Shown: one piece after another, positions 48,689 to 59,795 of the stretch
Layout: each line of letters opens with the position of its first letter
How positions within the stretch are numbered: position 1 is the stretch's first letter
Source: Caenorhabditis elegans
Taxonomy: Eukaryota > Nematoda > Chromadorea > Rhabditida > Rhabditidae
DNA: 64,000 bases
Assembly: GCF_000002985.6 (NCBI RefSeq)
Contig: NC_003283.11
Coordinates: 17,361,501-17,425,500 of the forward strand
Reading direction: 5' to 3'
The notes under the pieces: model-generated
Told to the model about the DNA's origin: nothing
The model's input: the letters and a program-made list of their open reading frames with translations, nothing else
Database searches by the model: none
Translations under genes and position numbers: made by a program

Positions 48689-48754
48689 GTTTGCAACAGG
48701 TGAAATTTGACAATCACTTCTCAACTTCAACACAAACGGCGTTTTGCGTCCCCA

Positions 48755-50205
48755 ATGTGCATCTGGAGAAATTCCTCTTACGAACTTGACACATTTGCCC
48801 CATATCTGCTACATAGATTTGCGATCGTTGAAATTCCACTTCACGTTCTAGCGTCATATATCGTTATATTTAAAACTCCGTCGAGAATGGCGTCCGTTAA
48901 ATGGATGATGGTTTTCCTACATTTTTGGTAAGAAGCTACACTATTTACTACGGAAAACAAAATTTTCGCATTTTTCCAGCAGCGCCTTTCTGGACCTCTT
49001 CATCGCCATTTTCTCCACACAATATTACCTCGTACCTATCGTCGGTGGATATACGCGTGGAGTATTGTCAGATATTGGTATTTCCACTGACATACAAGGT
49101 CATTTATTCATTACTACCATGTGTATAGTTGGCATGTCAATTCTCGGATTCTTTGAGAGCCGCTATAACACTGTCGTTAAAGGAAACCGGGAAAACATTT
49201 TAAAAGCGAAAGGACGATTGTTTTATTTGGGAATGCATTATCTCTATGCATTGATGTTCACGCTTCCCTTGTGCTATAACCAGCCAGATCAAATGGAAGG
49301 GAGAAAATTTGTGAAAAGGGTTGGTTATATTTGATTTTGTAAAATGGAAGGTCCTTGGCAAAACTGTTGTCCCATCTTGAGTAAACTTTGGATTGCAACT
49401 AAATTGTACACTCGAGGAGGTATCGTAAGAATTCCCATTTCTTGTCCAATTTTGGAGGTGACACCTCTCAGAAATCCGATCCAAGGGTTTCAGGGTAGTG
49501 TTGCTTGAAAAGTTGAACAAGGCGGGAATTCTAATACCGGACCAAGAGCGAAAATCAAACAAAACGTTGACTCTCATCAAATTCAGACCCTTCCCTGTGT
49601 ACCCGAATCAATAATTGATGACCCCGACTTTCACATTTGGCTTGAGGAACCAATGATCTATGCAATACATTACGCTATCACCGCATCAGTTATTACGTTG
49701 GAAGTCATCTACTATTTCGTGCATACTGCCTTATTTCTCTCGAGTACCAAAGCAAAATCACAGAAAACGCACAAAATGCAAGTGCAATTTTTCATCGCGT
49801 TGACGATTCAAATAGCGGTTCCACTGTTTATTGTGATCTTTCCACTTTCGTATCTTATTACGGCATTCATAACATTGCATTTCGATCAGAGTGAGTTTTT
49901 CTGTTAGTACCATCTTGTTTCGTGATGCTTAAAAAACAGCGCCCACAGTAGAACATCACTCACATATTCCAGTGTACAACAATCTTGCTCTGAATTTCAT
50001 CGCACTCCACGGCCTGGCCTCCAGTTCAGTGATGCTAATAGTTCATAAACCATACCGAGACGCAGTTGCAGACTTGCTCCGTCTCCGTGTTATTTGGGCA
50101 AAGTGTCATAGAAGATCAGAAAATTCGGTTGGCGACGCATCATTAATGGTGGTCTCGAGTATTGTGAATATTCAACGGGAGAGGAAGGCATCGAATAGGA
50201 TTTGA
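48755..50205 (+). CDS. srh-class chemoreceptor, apparently intact
   Basis: Exons 48755..48927, 48981..about 49312, 49587..49890 and 49973..50205. The ATG at 48755 opens WRNSSYELDTFAPYLLH, followed by EIPLHVLASYIVIFKTPS, DLFIAIFSTQYYLVP, GFFESRYNTVVKGNREN, LPLCYNQPDQMEGRKF, KMQVQFFIALTIQIAVPLF and VHKPYRDAVADLLRLR, the srh pattern. The end of the second exon is uncertain: the frame also reads on to a TGA after VGYI, and the donor is weak. Predicted seven-TM chemosensory GPCR. The hAT MITE ends about 66 bp before the start codon, so promoter function may be altered. Confidence 0.7.
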
Positions 50206-50486
50206 TTTTTGTGTTAATAAATAATGAAATTTTTCAGTGTATTGTTTGTTGACAACATTTATTTCCAGAATCTTACTTCAAGGGCGGTAGGGCTCTTACT
50301 TCCAGGGCAAAAGGCCTAGAAGCCAAGCGCATTTAATCCTGCAGCCACCGTCTGTAAATCATGGTTTTAAGGGTCAAAGGACAATCTGTTCTTCGAGCGC
50401 TATGCACTGCGGATAAGGAACTCAGGTGCACTGCATGGGGGTGATCCACTGGGCTATAATTTTTCAATCATGAATTGCTCCTCTTT

Positions 50487-50945
50487 TCAATAGAGGATGG
50501 GTGAACCTAGGAGTGAGGCCGGACTTGAACTCGTGACCACCAGATTGCTAGCGGCCACCACTAGCAATTTTTTTTTTCGTGTAACAATCTATTTTTCGTG
50601 TAACCATCTATTTTTCGTGTAACAATCTATTTTTCGTGTAACAATCAATTTTTCGTGTAACAATCTATTTTTCGTGTAACAATCTATTTTTCGTGTAACC
50701 ATCTATTTTTCGTGTAACAATCAATTTTTCGTGTAACCATCTATTTTTCGTGTAACCATCTATTTTTCGTGTAACAATCTATTTTCGTGTAACCATCTAT
50801 TTTTCGTGTAACAATCAATTTTTCGTGTAACAATCTATTTTTCGTGTAACCATCTATTTTTCGTGTAACAATCAATTTTTCGTGTAACAATCTATTGAAC
50901 TTTGCCAGTGCCAACTGAGCTATCCCGTTCCCGACGCGCAAACCC
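50487..50945 (-). other. tRNA-like element split by a minisatellite
   Basis: On the minus strand an A-box-like TAGCTCAGTTGG (in GGGATAGCTCAGTTGGCACT, near 50930-50911) and a B-box-like GAGTTCAAGTCC (50532-50521) flank the 19-bp array. Their spacing of about 380 bp is far beyond a tRNA gene. It resembles a tRNA-derived SINE or tRNA pseudogene expanded from the anticodon/variable-arm side. A functional tRNA is unlikely. Confidence 0.55.
50577..50896. repeat. 19-bp minisatellite, about 17 copies
   Basis: Units CGTGTAACAATCTATTTTT with variants CCATCTA and CAATCAA, without spacers; inserted between the two tRNA-like boxes. Confidence 0.92.
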
Positions 50946-51099
50946 CAGACAAGGGCTGACAGGCTTCCATGGGGGTGCTCCATGCGTGCTTTGCAAACGC
51001 AGCAAGTTGGTCAAGTAAATAAACATACTCTCAGTTATGCAATCAAGATTATTACAAAAGAAAATACATGAAATATAAAGAATGTACTGTTGGCATGAT

Positions 51100-51692
51100 C
51101 GTCATGTCAAAACAGATGAAGCAGCAACTTGGAAGAGACTACGCCGATTTCTGAAAAAAGTTTTGATCTACGTTTTCAAGTTTTTTAAAAGAGTGCTTAC
51201 ATTCTCAACTTTTTGAACAAGTATCGGCGATATGGCGGAAAGAAAATGAACATAGAAATCATGTTTATTGTAGAATGACAGGTCCACAGCACAAACATGA
51301 TTCTCGCAATAAATTGTCCATTCTCGAGTTGAAAAGCTAGAACGAAGGTCACACCGAACAGTGGCAGCGCACACAGACCGGCGACGAACATCTGAACAAT
51401 TAGGCTTTGAATAGCCTCCACGTGTTTTTGGTAGTTCTGCGGTGAGATTTGGGGCTTCAATCGGACCATCAAGCGAATCAGGTCAGTGTTGACAAACACC
51501 AAAGATGCAAAAATAGTTCCCATTGTTAGCAAAACCACAGCGTAAACGCTGTACAGCAGAGGTGTCTCGAGGTAGATTGCAAAACGATATACGACGCTAG
51601 AACGTGAAGTGGAATTTCAACGAGGAATTTCGACGGAATTTCAACGCCGTTTGTGTTGAAGTTGAGAAGTGATTGTCAAATTTCAGGGGGAA
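51100..51692 (-). pseudogene. rearranged Str-superfamily chemoreceptor
   Basis: A good exon (51538 to about 51188) encodes LIVQMFVAGLCALPLFGV, VLWTCHSTINMISMF and FFPPYRRYLFKKLR, the last two TM segments of a nematode Str-superfamily receptor, perhaps class I or H. A GTAAGC donor and a TTTTTTCAG acceptor lead to a short final exon (NRRSLFQVAASSVLT, stop about 51109). Upstream, 51580-51692 is the inverted and internally deleted copy of the first exon of the srh gene at 48755 (CACTTCTCAACTTCAACACA and GAAATTCCACTTCACGTTC are shared). So 5' and 3' parts of different receptors are juxtaposed and the middle TM segments are missing. Confidence 0.55.
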
Positions 51693-51738
51693 ATTGCGAT
51701 GACAGATAAGTCCCTCAGTTTTCTGGTCGCCGTGGTCA

Positions 51739-51935
51739 ATGTTCACAGCTTATCTTATCCTTTCTTTCCGCTTTTTCACGGGTAGGCTTATCAGTGCATG
51801 TATACCTACGCAACAAGTGGAAAGTAATTGAACCCAGAAGTTTTTGTCTTGAAATTTTAAATGCTTTCAGCCACTTTTGTTCCTGTGACTACAACGACGG
51901 CTTCGGTGGTACCTGTGACCACTACTAGCATTGGT
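51739..51935 (+). pseudogene. C-type lectin 5' exons (duplicate or alternative first exons)
   Basis: The ATG at 51739 opens a signal-peptide-like exon (FTAYLILSF...) ending ACIPTQQVE before a GTAATT donor, the same ending as CIPTQQVE in the lectin gene at 52046. A TTTCAG acceptor leads to a second exon coding FVPVTTTTASVVPVTTT before GGTGAG. No lectin domain follows before the next gene, so this is either a 5' remnant of a tandem duplicate or an alternative first-exon pair spliced into the downstream lectin exons. Confidence 0.5.
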
Positions 51936-52045
51936 GAGATGGGAAGAGGGGTTCAAATATTATCACACGCGGAATCCGGTGTTTGATTGCGCGATATAAG
52001 ACGGAGACAAAAAGTGTGAATGGATTCTGATTTGAAATATTCAAA

Positions 52046-53249
52046 ATGTCGGTTTCCCTTTTTCTTGTGTTTACTTTTAGTACTATTTTCGTTAATTCTT
52101 GCATTCCGACTCAACAAGTCGAAAGTAAGTTTTCTGTTGCAATAATTAATTTTTTTTTCGATACAGACTTTTGCCATTATTGAATTAAAAAAAACAAAAT
52201 TTACAAAATTCGTTCAAAGTTGGCATTTGACCCAAAAATTGTGCTTTAAATGTACTAGATTATTTGGAAAATCAAGAACTGTTTGAATTAATTTGATACT
52301 AAGTTAGGTGTTTGAAAATTGTAGTTTGTAGTTTGTATTAGAGTTTCCATATAAAAGAGAAACAAAAAAACCTTATTTCAGACACTCCGGCAGTAGTAAC
52401 TACTACAACAACTACAACAACCACGACAATGACGACCACTACAACGACTGCTAGTTAGTTTTTCTAAAAAAAAATTTTTTTTAATTATACTTTTCAATTT
52501 TTAGTACCGTGCCCGACTGACTGGGAAGAATTTGTGATATTTGGAGATCAGCCAACCGCGGCTGGTCTATGTGGTGGTGAGGGAGCAGTTCTTACCTCGA
52601 TTCAGAGTCAAGAAGAGCTGGACTTTATGAGAAGTACGTATTTTGTATCCAATAAGCTCGAAATACTCTGTTAAACTCCACCATTACCAGGCTCTTATGT
52701 TTCCTTTGTCGCGCTCTTGGATTTTTCTGGATTGGGGCTCAGAGGACAGGCGCATGCATATCATCAGGATTGACTGCGACATGTACCGCATTGAATTCGT
52801 TTTCATGGACAGATGGTTCCGCGACCGGCACAGCTGGATTTGTTTGGAATACAGGACAACCTGATAACGGAGGGGCACTTCTTAAATAAGTTCCTCTTCT
52901 GCTCTGTTTGAAAGTAGCGTTTATTTTTTCTCAAAGTTTTATTTTTTGTTGAAATATTACACTTTAATCTTGTGAAATTCTTAGTTACAAATATGAATTT
53001 TAATGTGTTTTTACAATACGGAGAACATGATACATCAATAGTTCATTTTATAAATTTTCATTAAAATTGGATTTCCGTAACACTTTTCCAATTTCAGCGA
53101 ACCTTGCGTCACGTTAAACTACCTTGGTTTATTATCTGATGATGCGTAAGTTTCAGGTTCACAAAACCATGTCTTAACTACAAGTACAAATTTTCAGATG
53201 TGATAGATATAATGGTTTTGGGTATGCTTGCAAAAATGAGCCAGTGTGA
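52046..53249 (+). CDS. secreted C-type lectin-like protein, possibly disrupted
   Basis: Exons about 52046..52124 (signal peptide, SVSLFLVFTFSTIFVNSC), 52382..52453 (Thr stretch), 52505..about 52633, 52691..about 52889, about 53099..53142 and about 53198..53249. The domain starts CPTDWEEFVIFGDQPTAAG, then AVLTSIQSQEELDF, the hallmark FFWIGAQRTGACIS, SFSWTDGSATGTAGFVWN and TGQPDNGG, and ends with CVTLNYLGLLSDDACD and GFGYACKNEP, as in nematode CLEC proteins. Family role: secreted carbohydrate-binding or immune-associated protein. Two doubts: the main lectin exon needs a donor at AC/GTATTT rather than the stronger GTACGT to stay in frame, and it meets TAA after GGALLK before a clear donor. It may therefore be a recent pseudogene. 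Confidence 0.6.
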
Positions 53250-53770
53250 GTTCGTTTCGTGGATTGGCAATAACTTATAATTTTTTGTGCAGTTTGTTTA
53301 CAGCAATAAAGAATTCCAACATTTTGTTTTAATTTTGTTTACTGTTTTCTATATACTTGCTTGCAAAAATAAAACACAATAACCAAATATTGTAGCACCA
53401 CATTTTGTTGAAAGGCGATTTGCTTATGGTTTTTCATCATATATCTGGTGTTTTGTTATCAGAAAATCACTTTTTTTTCAGCGAGAGTTTAATCCCGAAA
53501 ATTTTTCTATCTTGAATTTTCTAAACTTTATGTTTTCAAAAATCTTTTTTGGTGCTCATTTTATTTCCCCCATGAAACCCATCAAAAAAACTAGTGTTGA
53601 AGACTTAAATTTGGAAAATTCTCACATTTGATCATAATCTAGAACGGAGATAACGGCTTTATCGAAGATTGCATCTTAAGACAGCTTCTGCCAGGTGGAT
53701 TTGTAAAACCGTCTTGTTATATTTTATATTGTTACGTCAACATATTTTTTTTTCAGTAGAACCTATACAT
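53250..53770. other. intergenic, nothing recognised
   Basis: A/T-rich spacer between the lectin and the sulfotransferase-like gene. AATAAA signals at about 53306 and 53370 may end the lectin transcript. Confidence 0.4.
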
Positions 53771-53777
53771 TTTTAAG

Positions 53778-55243
53778 ATGGAAGAACGAATTTTGAAAAT
53801 CGGTTTAATTATTTCACTAATTATTTTCATGTGCAAAATGCATAACTTTATTCTAACTGTTGACAATTGCAAAAAATTTAATACGTCAGTTAACAATGTC
53901 TCTGAAGGATGTAAGTGCTTATCTTTGGCCTTAATCTCAAAATATGACTATTTTAGCAAACGACTTCATTGTTCCATTTATTAATTACACAAAGTATTTC
54001 ATTGTGAGTATTCAATGTCAACATTTCTTTACAATAAATCAATTATCAGACTGCACCAAGGAACAAAATAATAATGTGTGGGATCAGAAAGTCGATGTCC
54101 CTGTTGTCAACAAATATAATGTGCTTACTTAATAATGTTGACCCGTTTTTTGCAAATAACGACGCATTGAACGAGGACTGGAAAGTGGAAAGGTAGTTTT
54201 TAATGGGTTTAGAAAATAGACCAAGATGTGTCGGTGCGCTGTGAACTCCGTCACAAGTCAGGCTTCCAGAAGTTGTCAACGGAATCATTCGTTTTATTTT
54301 CCACCGTCTGAATTGCTCAATGACAGTAACACAGTTAGATTGGCGTTTATAAGGGATCCATTTCAGCGTTTTGTCTCATTTTATCTAGACAAATGTGTGA
54401 AGTGAGTTTCAGTTTTTATCCTCAATCTTCACATTAACACTGCAAAAGTAACCATTTTCCAGCTCCAATATGTGCCAATCTTGCGGAACCAACATGACAT
54501 GTGTAGTGGACAAGATCTATACGGGACTCAGAAAGATTCAGACCAACTGGAATGGGACCGTACCGTTTACGGATCGAATGATTTTGCACACGGCAACATA
54601 TTCTTGGTAATTTTTGGAGCATTTCATTACTTTTTGGCCTATAATCAGAAATTAACTTAGTGTGGTTACGTTAGAAACTGTGATCATTTTCTTCAGGAAC
54701 TGTGACTTTCGCAAAGATTTTTCAAAATGGGAGTTCATATACATTGAACCTGAAAAACATGAACGAATCAGAGCGATAAATCATCTTTCAAGTGTTATGA
54801 AAAAACAGGGAGTCAACGAAACTGTTATTGGGAGATTCCAAAATGACATGAAAAGTAAGAGTTCAAATTGAATTCCAGAATATGAATATCAGGGGTGTAC
54901 AGCAAATTTGCCGAGCACGCCCCCGTACACACCACAAATTTAACAGAAAAAATTGACCAAAACTATTGATTTTGTTCCAAAAAGTTTAGTAAAATAACAC
55001 AAAATTTTAATTTTTTTAAATTCTACATGCCCACATTTGTTTATTAAAAACGAAGTATTGGTATTTTCAGATGGAGAAATTTCTTATGCAACGTACAAAT
55101 CACAAAAAAGAGCTGAAGCATTGCGACTTGTACAAGAGGATCCATATATTCGAAATATTCTTCATAAAATCTATTATTTCGATTATGTTTTATTTCAATT
55201 GAAAAAAGATGCACTGGATGCACAATTTAGGAGCACAATTTAG
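53778..55243 (+). CDS. nematode carbohydrate sulfotransferase-like type II membrane protein
   Basis: Seven exons fit exactly: 53778..53910, 53957..54003, 54050..54192, 54270..54401, 54463..54606, 54697..54854 and 55071..55243, 309 aa. An N-terminal signal anchor (KIGLIISLIIFMCKMH) precedes the catalytic region. It has a 5'-PAPS-loop-like segment IIMCGIRKSMSLLSTNIM, the 3'-phosphate-binding RLAFIRDPFQRFVSFYLDK, then CVN/SNMCQSCGTNMTC, HTATYSWNCDFRKDFSK, and a C-terminal DPYIRNILHKIYYFDYVLF. This is the layout of the Sulfotransfer_2-type family (chondroitin/HNK-type) expanded in nematodes; these transfer sulfate from PAPS to glycans in the Golgi. The loop residues (RKSMS, RDPxxRFVSFYLD) are present, so activity is plausible. 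Substrate cannot be told. Confidence 0.8.
54892..54935. mobile_element. fragment of the CGGCAAATTTGCCG MITE
   Basis: GGGGTGTACAGCAAATTTGCC and CACGCCCCCGTACACACC are short inverted ends like the element in the srx introns; inside the last intron of the sulfotransferase-like gene. Confidence 0.5.
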
Positions 55244-55656
55244 AAAAAAAAATCTTCCAATATTCACACTCACAGGTTGAAAAGGAACGGCCTGAAACGC
55301 AAGAGCCAGCCTGAACAAACTGAGGCCTTTAAGCTGTTTCCGTCTCTTGGGCATCCACTCACAATCAGAAATATCAAAAGTTCACCAGCTTATCAGTTTT
55401 CCGTTTAAAAAGTTCATACCAATGACACATACATTAAAATTTCCGTTTTTGCGGTGATCAAGCATTGCGTACACCCGATGTGTTCCACGATATTTATTGA
55501 TGATATCATAAAAAAGAATGTAGTTTTAATCAGATGTTCTCATTATCAAGAACTTTTCCCAGCCAACCTGCGTGTGTGATGACGAACTCATCTGATAACG
55601 ATGCTTTATAAACTTGTGAATAGTGTTGTTTGAAGAACATTTTCAACTCAACAAAT

Positions 55657-56891
55657 ATGGCGACTGCCAAGCGTTTGTTCTTTACTGTAGTCACCATTGA
55701 CGCAATGACCTGCAACTTTTTTGGTGTACTCTCGATCGCTTGGGTAACAGATTGGAGTGGAAGCATCGGGCTTTTTCCACTTTGGGTCGTAAGTTTTACT
55801 TGAACATAATTTACGCACCCTCACGTAAAAATAAAACCAACTCCCATTCTCATAATACATTTCCGGAGGATCACGCCTATGAAGCAGTGCACTCTGTATC
55901 TGACAGAGTCAATCTTTCTGTCAGATCTCCCTTGGTAGGCAGACATGTTGTCGTGCCTATGCCTGTTAATAGGGTGGAAGAGGCCATCCATATTAAAAAA
56001 ATAAACTCATTCCCGGTAAAAAAGAACAGGTTCAAGGACGTTTGGGGACGGGGCTCTCGTCCATTTTGTCGCACCGACCTCAACTTTGCCTACTTACTTG
56101 AGGCAGTCCAGCTTTCCTCACAGTTTTACTATAATTACATATAGAGCCTCAATATTTTCAGGTCACCATTGGATGGTATGTCGCTGCGAGTTTGGTGATG
56201 GAAGTCTCCCTCCTTTGTACCGTCTTAGTGCTCATTCAGCTGATAGTCACATCGTATGTTTTATGATTCTCTTCATGAACAACTTATCATTTTTTATAGA
56301 AATACCATCAGAAGGAACGGTTACTCTCCCACGCAGAGAGGGAAATTTATTTCAATTGCTGTTCTGTCACTGTTCATCACTGTTTTAACAGTTGTTGGTG
56401 TTACTTTAATTGGAGTTAACTTGCCACATATGAACAGGAAGTATAATGATAATGCTACAGTAAGTTGATTCCGGTATACAGATATGATATAAATTTTTCT
56501 GTGTAAGTGGGCGTAGAATTACTTAAGAGATAGTGTGTATATAGTATATATTTTGCAGCCAGCCAAAACTCCTAACCTATGTTTTACTATATTACAAGGT
56601 TTAACTATGTATGTTACTGTAGGGAACGCTAAGAGTACTGTAGGATTAGCTTAAGTGTAGTATTTAATCAATGCGACAGATTTTGAAAGAAATAGGCCAG
56701 GGTTACTGTATACGTTTGCGTAGCAGCAAAAGACACACACTCTATTCACCCTAAAATTTCAGCTTGGATACTCTGCATGGATCAGTGTAGCCGGTGCAGT
56801 TTTCTACCTCGTTGTTGCGGGATTATCGATTAGCTACGCATGTGTAGAGTGCAGTTCTACCAAGTCGCACGAACCATCTTCTATCATCTGA
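55657..56891 (+). CDS. four-TM claudin/Clc-like protein
   Basis: Supported exons: 55657..55788, 56162..56253, 56300..56459 and 56763..56891, plus a second exon ending near 56140 whose acceptor is unclear (a phase-0 start near 55868 is possible). TM1 is KRLFFTVVTIDAMTCNFFGV with a following WVTDWSGSIGLFPLW, like the W-GL-W signature of the first claudin loop. TM2 is WYVAASLVMEVSLLCTVLVL, TM3 SIAVLSLFITVLTVVGVTLI and TM4 WISVAGAVFYLVVAGLSIS, followed by a short cytoplasmic tail (CVECSSTKSHEPSS). Four TM segments with a long first loop fit the nematode claudin-like or Clc-like family, membrane proteins of cell contacts or channel regulators. Loop cysteines are few, so assignment is tentative. 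The region 55250-55650 upstream holds no recognisable gene. Confidence 0.55.
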
Positions 56892-56899
56892 AGAATTTT

Positions 56900-57640
56900 T
56901 CTCTTGTAGTTAATTGCTCATAAAGTTTCAAATTTAAAAAAAAGATCATCACTAGACAAAATATTGATAACAGACCATAAGGCAGCTTTATCCTGATCCT
57001 TGTCTGTGATAGAGCGGATTTAGCATTGTGTCGTAATATTGTTGGACTTTATGATAGAATTGATAAGGGAAAGCAAAGAACATAGAAAAACTTAGTCAGT
57101 GCAGTCAATGATCAAACTGGACGTGAAACGTTGTGTTTCCTGTTGATTGTTTTAGATCGAATAGTGTATTTGTTCTCCAAGACGGACGGAGCTTTCGAGT
57201 TTCGTGCTTCGGCACGTCTCTCGGAGAGCCAAGACAAATCCAAGTCAAAAACCAAACAAATCAAACTATGGTTAACAGAAACAACATGACATGCAGCTGC
57301 AGCCACTGTGCATCCATCGGTGTTTGTGGAAGATTCCCTAAAAGTGCGGAGTCTTAATGGTTTTGAGCTAACTGAGTTTTCAATTGCCTTTGCAAACGGC
57401 ACTGGCTAGGCTAGAGAATCCGGCTGAATTTTTTTCTGTCATTGAGGTCATTCAACCCAGCTGAATCAAGAGAAAATGCGTGTTTGCTGGAAAAGTAAAT
57501 CAGAGACAGGAGGGAAGTGAAATCAGTTCAATTCTGCATTTCAATCAAATTTGGTCTGCAGTTATTCTTTCCAGCTGCCGATTTTATAACAAGGGCTTCT
57601 TTTCCTGTCAAAATACTGCTTCTCGATATCAAACGTATCA
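56900..57640. other. intergenic, nothing recognised
   Basis: No supported gene; an ORF at 57133-57357 is short and without family resemblance. Confidence 0.4.
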
Positions 57641-58868
57641 AATATTCAAGGCTCAGTGTCAGTGCAGGATTACTATGCGACATCCTATTTGACGTGTAAC
57701 GTCGAATATAGTTTCTGGGCTTCATGGAAAGGAGTTGCCTATCCAACACATGCCATGCAACTATTTTCTTTCCCACTCCAAATCCTGGCATTCTACATAA
57801 TCATCAAAAAAACTCCGACAGTAATGAAAAGTGTTTAATGGCTTTTGTAACTGAACCACTCATTTTGTGCTGTATTAGATTTTGGAGTGTGCAGTGGAAG
57901 TACACCCTATGTTTTTCTCCCAGTTGCTGGCATTTTTGGACTGGGAACACTTAGTTGGTTGGGAATACCATTCATCATACAACTATTTGTTGGATTTATA
58001 ATAGGAAACGGTACATTTTTATCATTTAAATAAACACGGGATAATTTGAAGGCTAACGCAGCGGTGCTTCCTCTGCGTCGTAGTGTGTTCAAAATCTTGA
58101 GGGGGAGGCTGAAGTTGAACCCTTCAGCCTATAAATGTCTTAAACTACTAGCTATCTGCCTTTCTCGCATTAAAACACTATTTAAACGTGGAGTAGCGCC
58201 AGTGGGGAAATTGCTTTAAAACACGCCTAACAAGGTACCACAATGACTGAATATCATGGTAAAAAAGTTCAAAAACATTTTCTAGATTTTATATGATTTT
58301 TTGAAAATTGAAAAATCTCAGTTTTTGCCTAATTCCTAATAGACTTACCGCCAATTGGATTTGTTCGATGGAGCCCACTTGCACGTTTTTAAATTTATTT
58401 ATTTTATTTTTTGTTATTTTCTACCGATTTTTAATATTTTCGGTGTAATTTTGCTTGAATTTTAAAGAAAAAGTCAAAATAAATGCAAACTTTCGATTGG
58501 AATCGATCATTGAAAATGAAACGTAAAATATGTGTCCTTCAGGTGTCATATGCTCTTACGTGTATCTTTTCGAAATCCGTAGCAGTTCCCTACCACAAAA
58601 TCGGTTCAAAATAACTCAAAAGTCCACTTGACACTCTACCATGCAACTGTTTTTTTCTACAACAACATCTGTCTTCTTTTCTTTTTGACAAATCCTGCAG
58701 ATCAAGAAGCTGCCAAACTTCATGCATTGACTCGTTGCCCATGTCCCACAACGGAATTTTTCGAATTTCAAGTTGAAATAATATTTTCTGATCAAATTCT
58801 AAATTTTCTAAGCCTTCTTTGCAGATGGAACGTTTTTTCCCTGGTGACCGGAAAATTTCGAGCAACAT
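57640..58868 (+). pseudogene. srh-class chemoreceptor pseudogene
   Basis: First exon: VQDYYATSYLTCNVEYSFW, QLFSFPLQILAFYIIIKKTP, then two in-frame TAA codons (about 57837 and 57849) before LNHSFCAVLDFGVCSGS and FGLGTLSWLGIPFIIQLF. After a GTACAT donor and a TTCAG acceptor, a second exon reads SYVYLFEIRSSSLPQNRF, then loses frame by TGA and frameshifts before DQEAAKLHALTRCPCPTTEF. The receptor core after that is missing. The intron contains one end of the GTGGAGTAGCGCCA MITE at 58190. Confidence 0.75.
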
Positions 58869-59260
58869 AAATATTATATAACTAAGTTCTGAGCAATTAC
58901 AACTTAAAACCTCAAGTTTCCTGGAACTATTTCTAAATTTCTTGAACGTATAATTTTCTCTATGTTCTTCAAATCATATGAAACATTTTCCGGTCCTTTC
59001 CGAAAGTTTTTGGCGAGCGTTTCTGAAAATTATAACAATTTTTGATATTTTTTTAAAATAATTGAAACTTCAGAATATTCTAGGAGTATCAAAACTTGAA
59101 GAAACACCGTCACGCGCAAATGCATACACTTTTTTCAACGCGCTGCGTGAAAATTCCTCTTGCGATTTCAAAGTTTTTTCCCGCCATTTCAGTGTCCAAT
59201 GGAGCGCGGGGTCGAGCCAGAACCCCGTGTAGAACTTTGCAGAAGTTTCTTGAATTTTTC

Positions 59261-59620
59261 CACGAAATTGAACATTTCAGAATTTTATCGAATTTTTTAG
59301 AGAGTTCTGGAACATTGCAGACTTTTCCCGATTTTTCTAGAAAGTTCTGGAATATTCCAGAATTTTCCCGATTTTTCTAGAAAGTTCTGGAATATTCCGG
59401 AATTTTCTCGAATTTTCTAGAAAGTTCTAGAACATTGCCGACTTTTCCCGATTTTTCTAGAAAGTTCTGGAATATTCCAGAATTTTCTCGAATTTTCTAG
59501 AAACTTCTGGACCATTCCAGAACTTTCTAGAATTTTCTAGAAAATTCTGGACCATTCCGGAATTTTCTCGAATTTTCTAGAAAGTTCTAGAACATTGCAG
59601 ACATTTCTCGATTTTTCTCA
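59261..59620. promoter_or_regulatory. 40-bp tandem array of heat-shock elements
   Basis: Nine units on an exact 40-bp period (unit boundaries at CTAG, positions 59340, 59380, 59420, 59460, 59500, 59540 and 59580). Each has TTCTAGAAAGTTCTGGAATA followed by TTCCAGAATTTTC. That is alternating TTC and GAA every 5 bp, up to seven pentamers in a row, matching the heat-shock factor consensus nTTCnnGAAn. Upstream units are more degraded. It is probably carried by a transposon, as the next repeat is the TTTCCCGCC type. Whether it drives any gene here is unknown. Confidence 0.75.
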
Positions 59621-59626
59621 GAAATT

Positions 59627-59795
59627 GGAATTTTCCGCCAAAATTTTTTTCACTGAAAATTTGAATTTCCCGCCAAAATTTTTTTTCACTGAAAATTTGA
59701 ATTTCCCGCTAAAATTTTTTTCACTGAAAATTTGAATTTCCCGCCAAAAATTTTTCACAGAAAATTTGAATTTCCCGCCAAAATTTTTTACACTT
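59627..59795. repeat. TTTGAATTTCCCGCCAAAA tandem repeats
   Basis: Five copies, about 33-36 bp apart, of TTTGAATTTCCCGCCAAAA followed by TTTTTTCACTGAAAA, directly after the heat-shock-like array. The pairing of both repeat types recalls Helitron-derived repeats described in Caenorhabditis. Helitron ends were not identified. Confidence 0.7.

Noticed and set aside
50487-50945. Functional tRNA gene with a long intron
   Set aside because: No consistent acceptor or anticodon stem could be drawn, and nematode tRNA introns are short.
57133-57357. Cys/Ser-rich 74-codon ORF
   Set aside because: No signal peptide, no splice context and an overlapping antisense ORF; likely chance.
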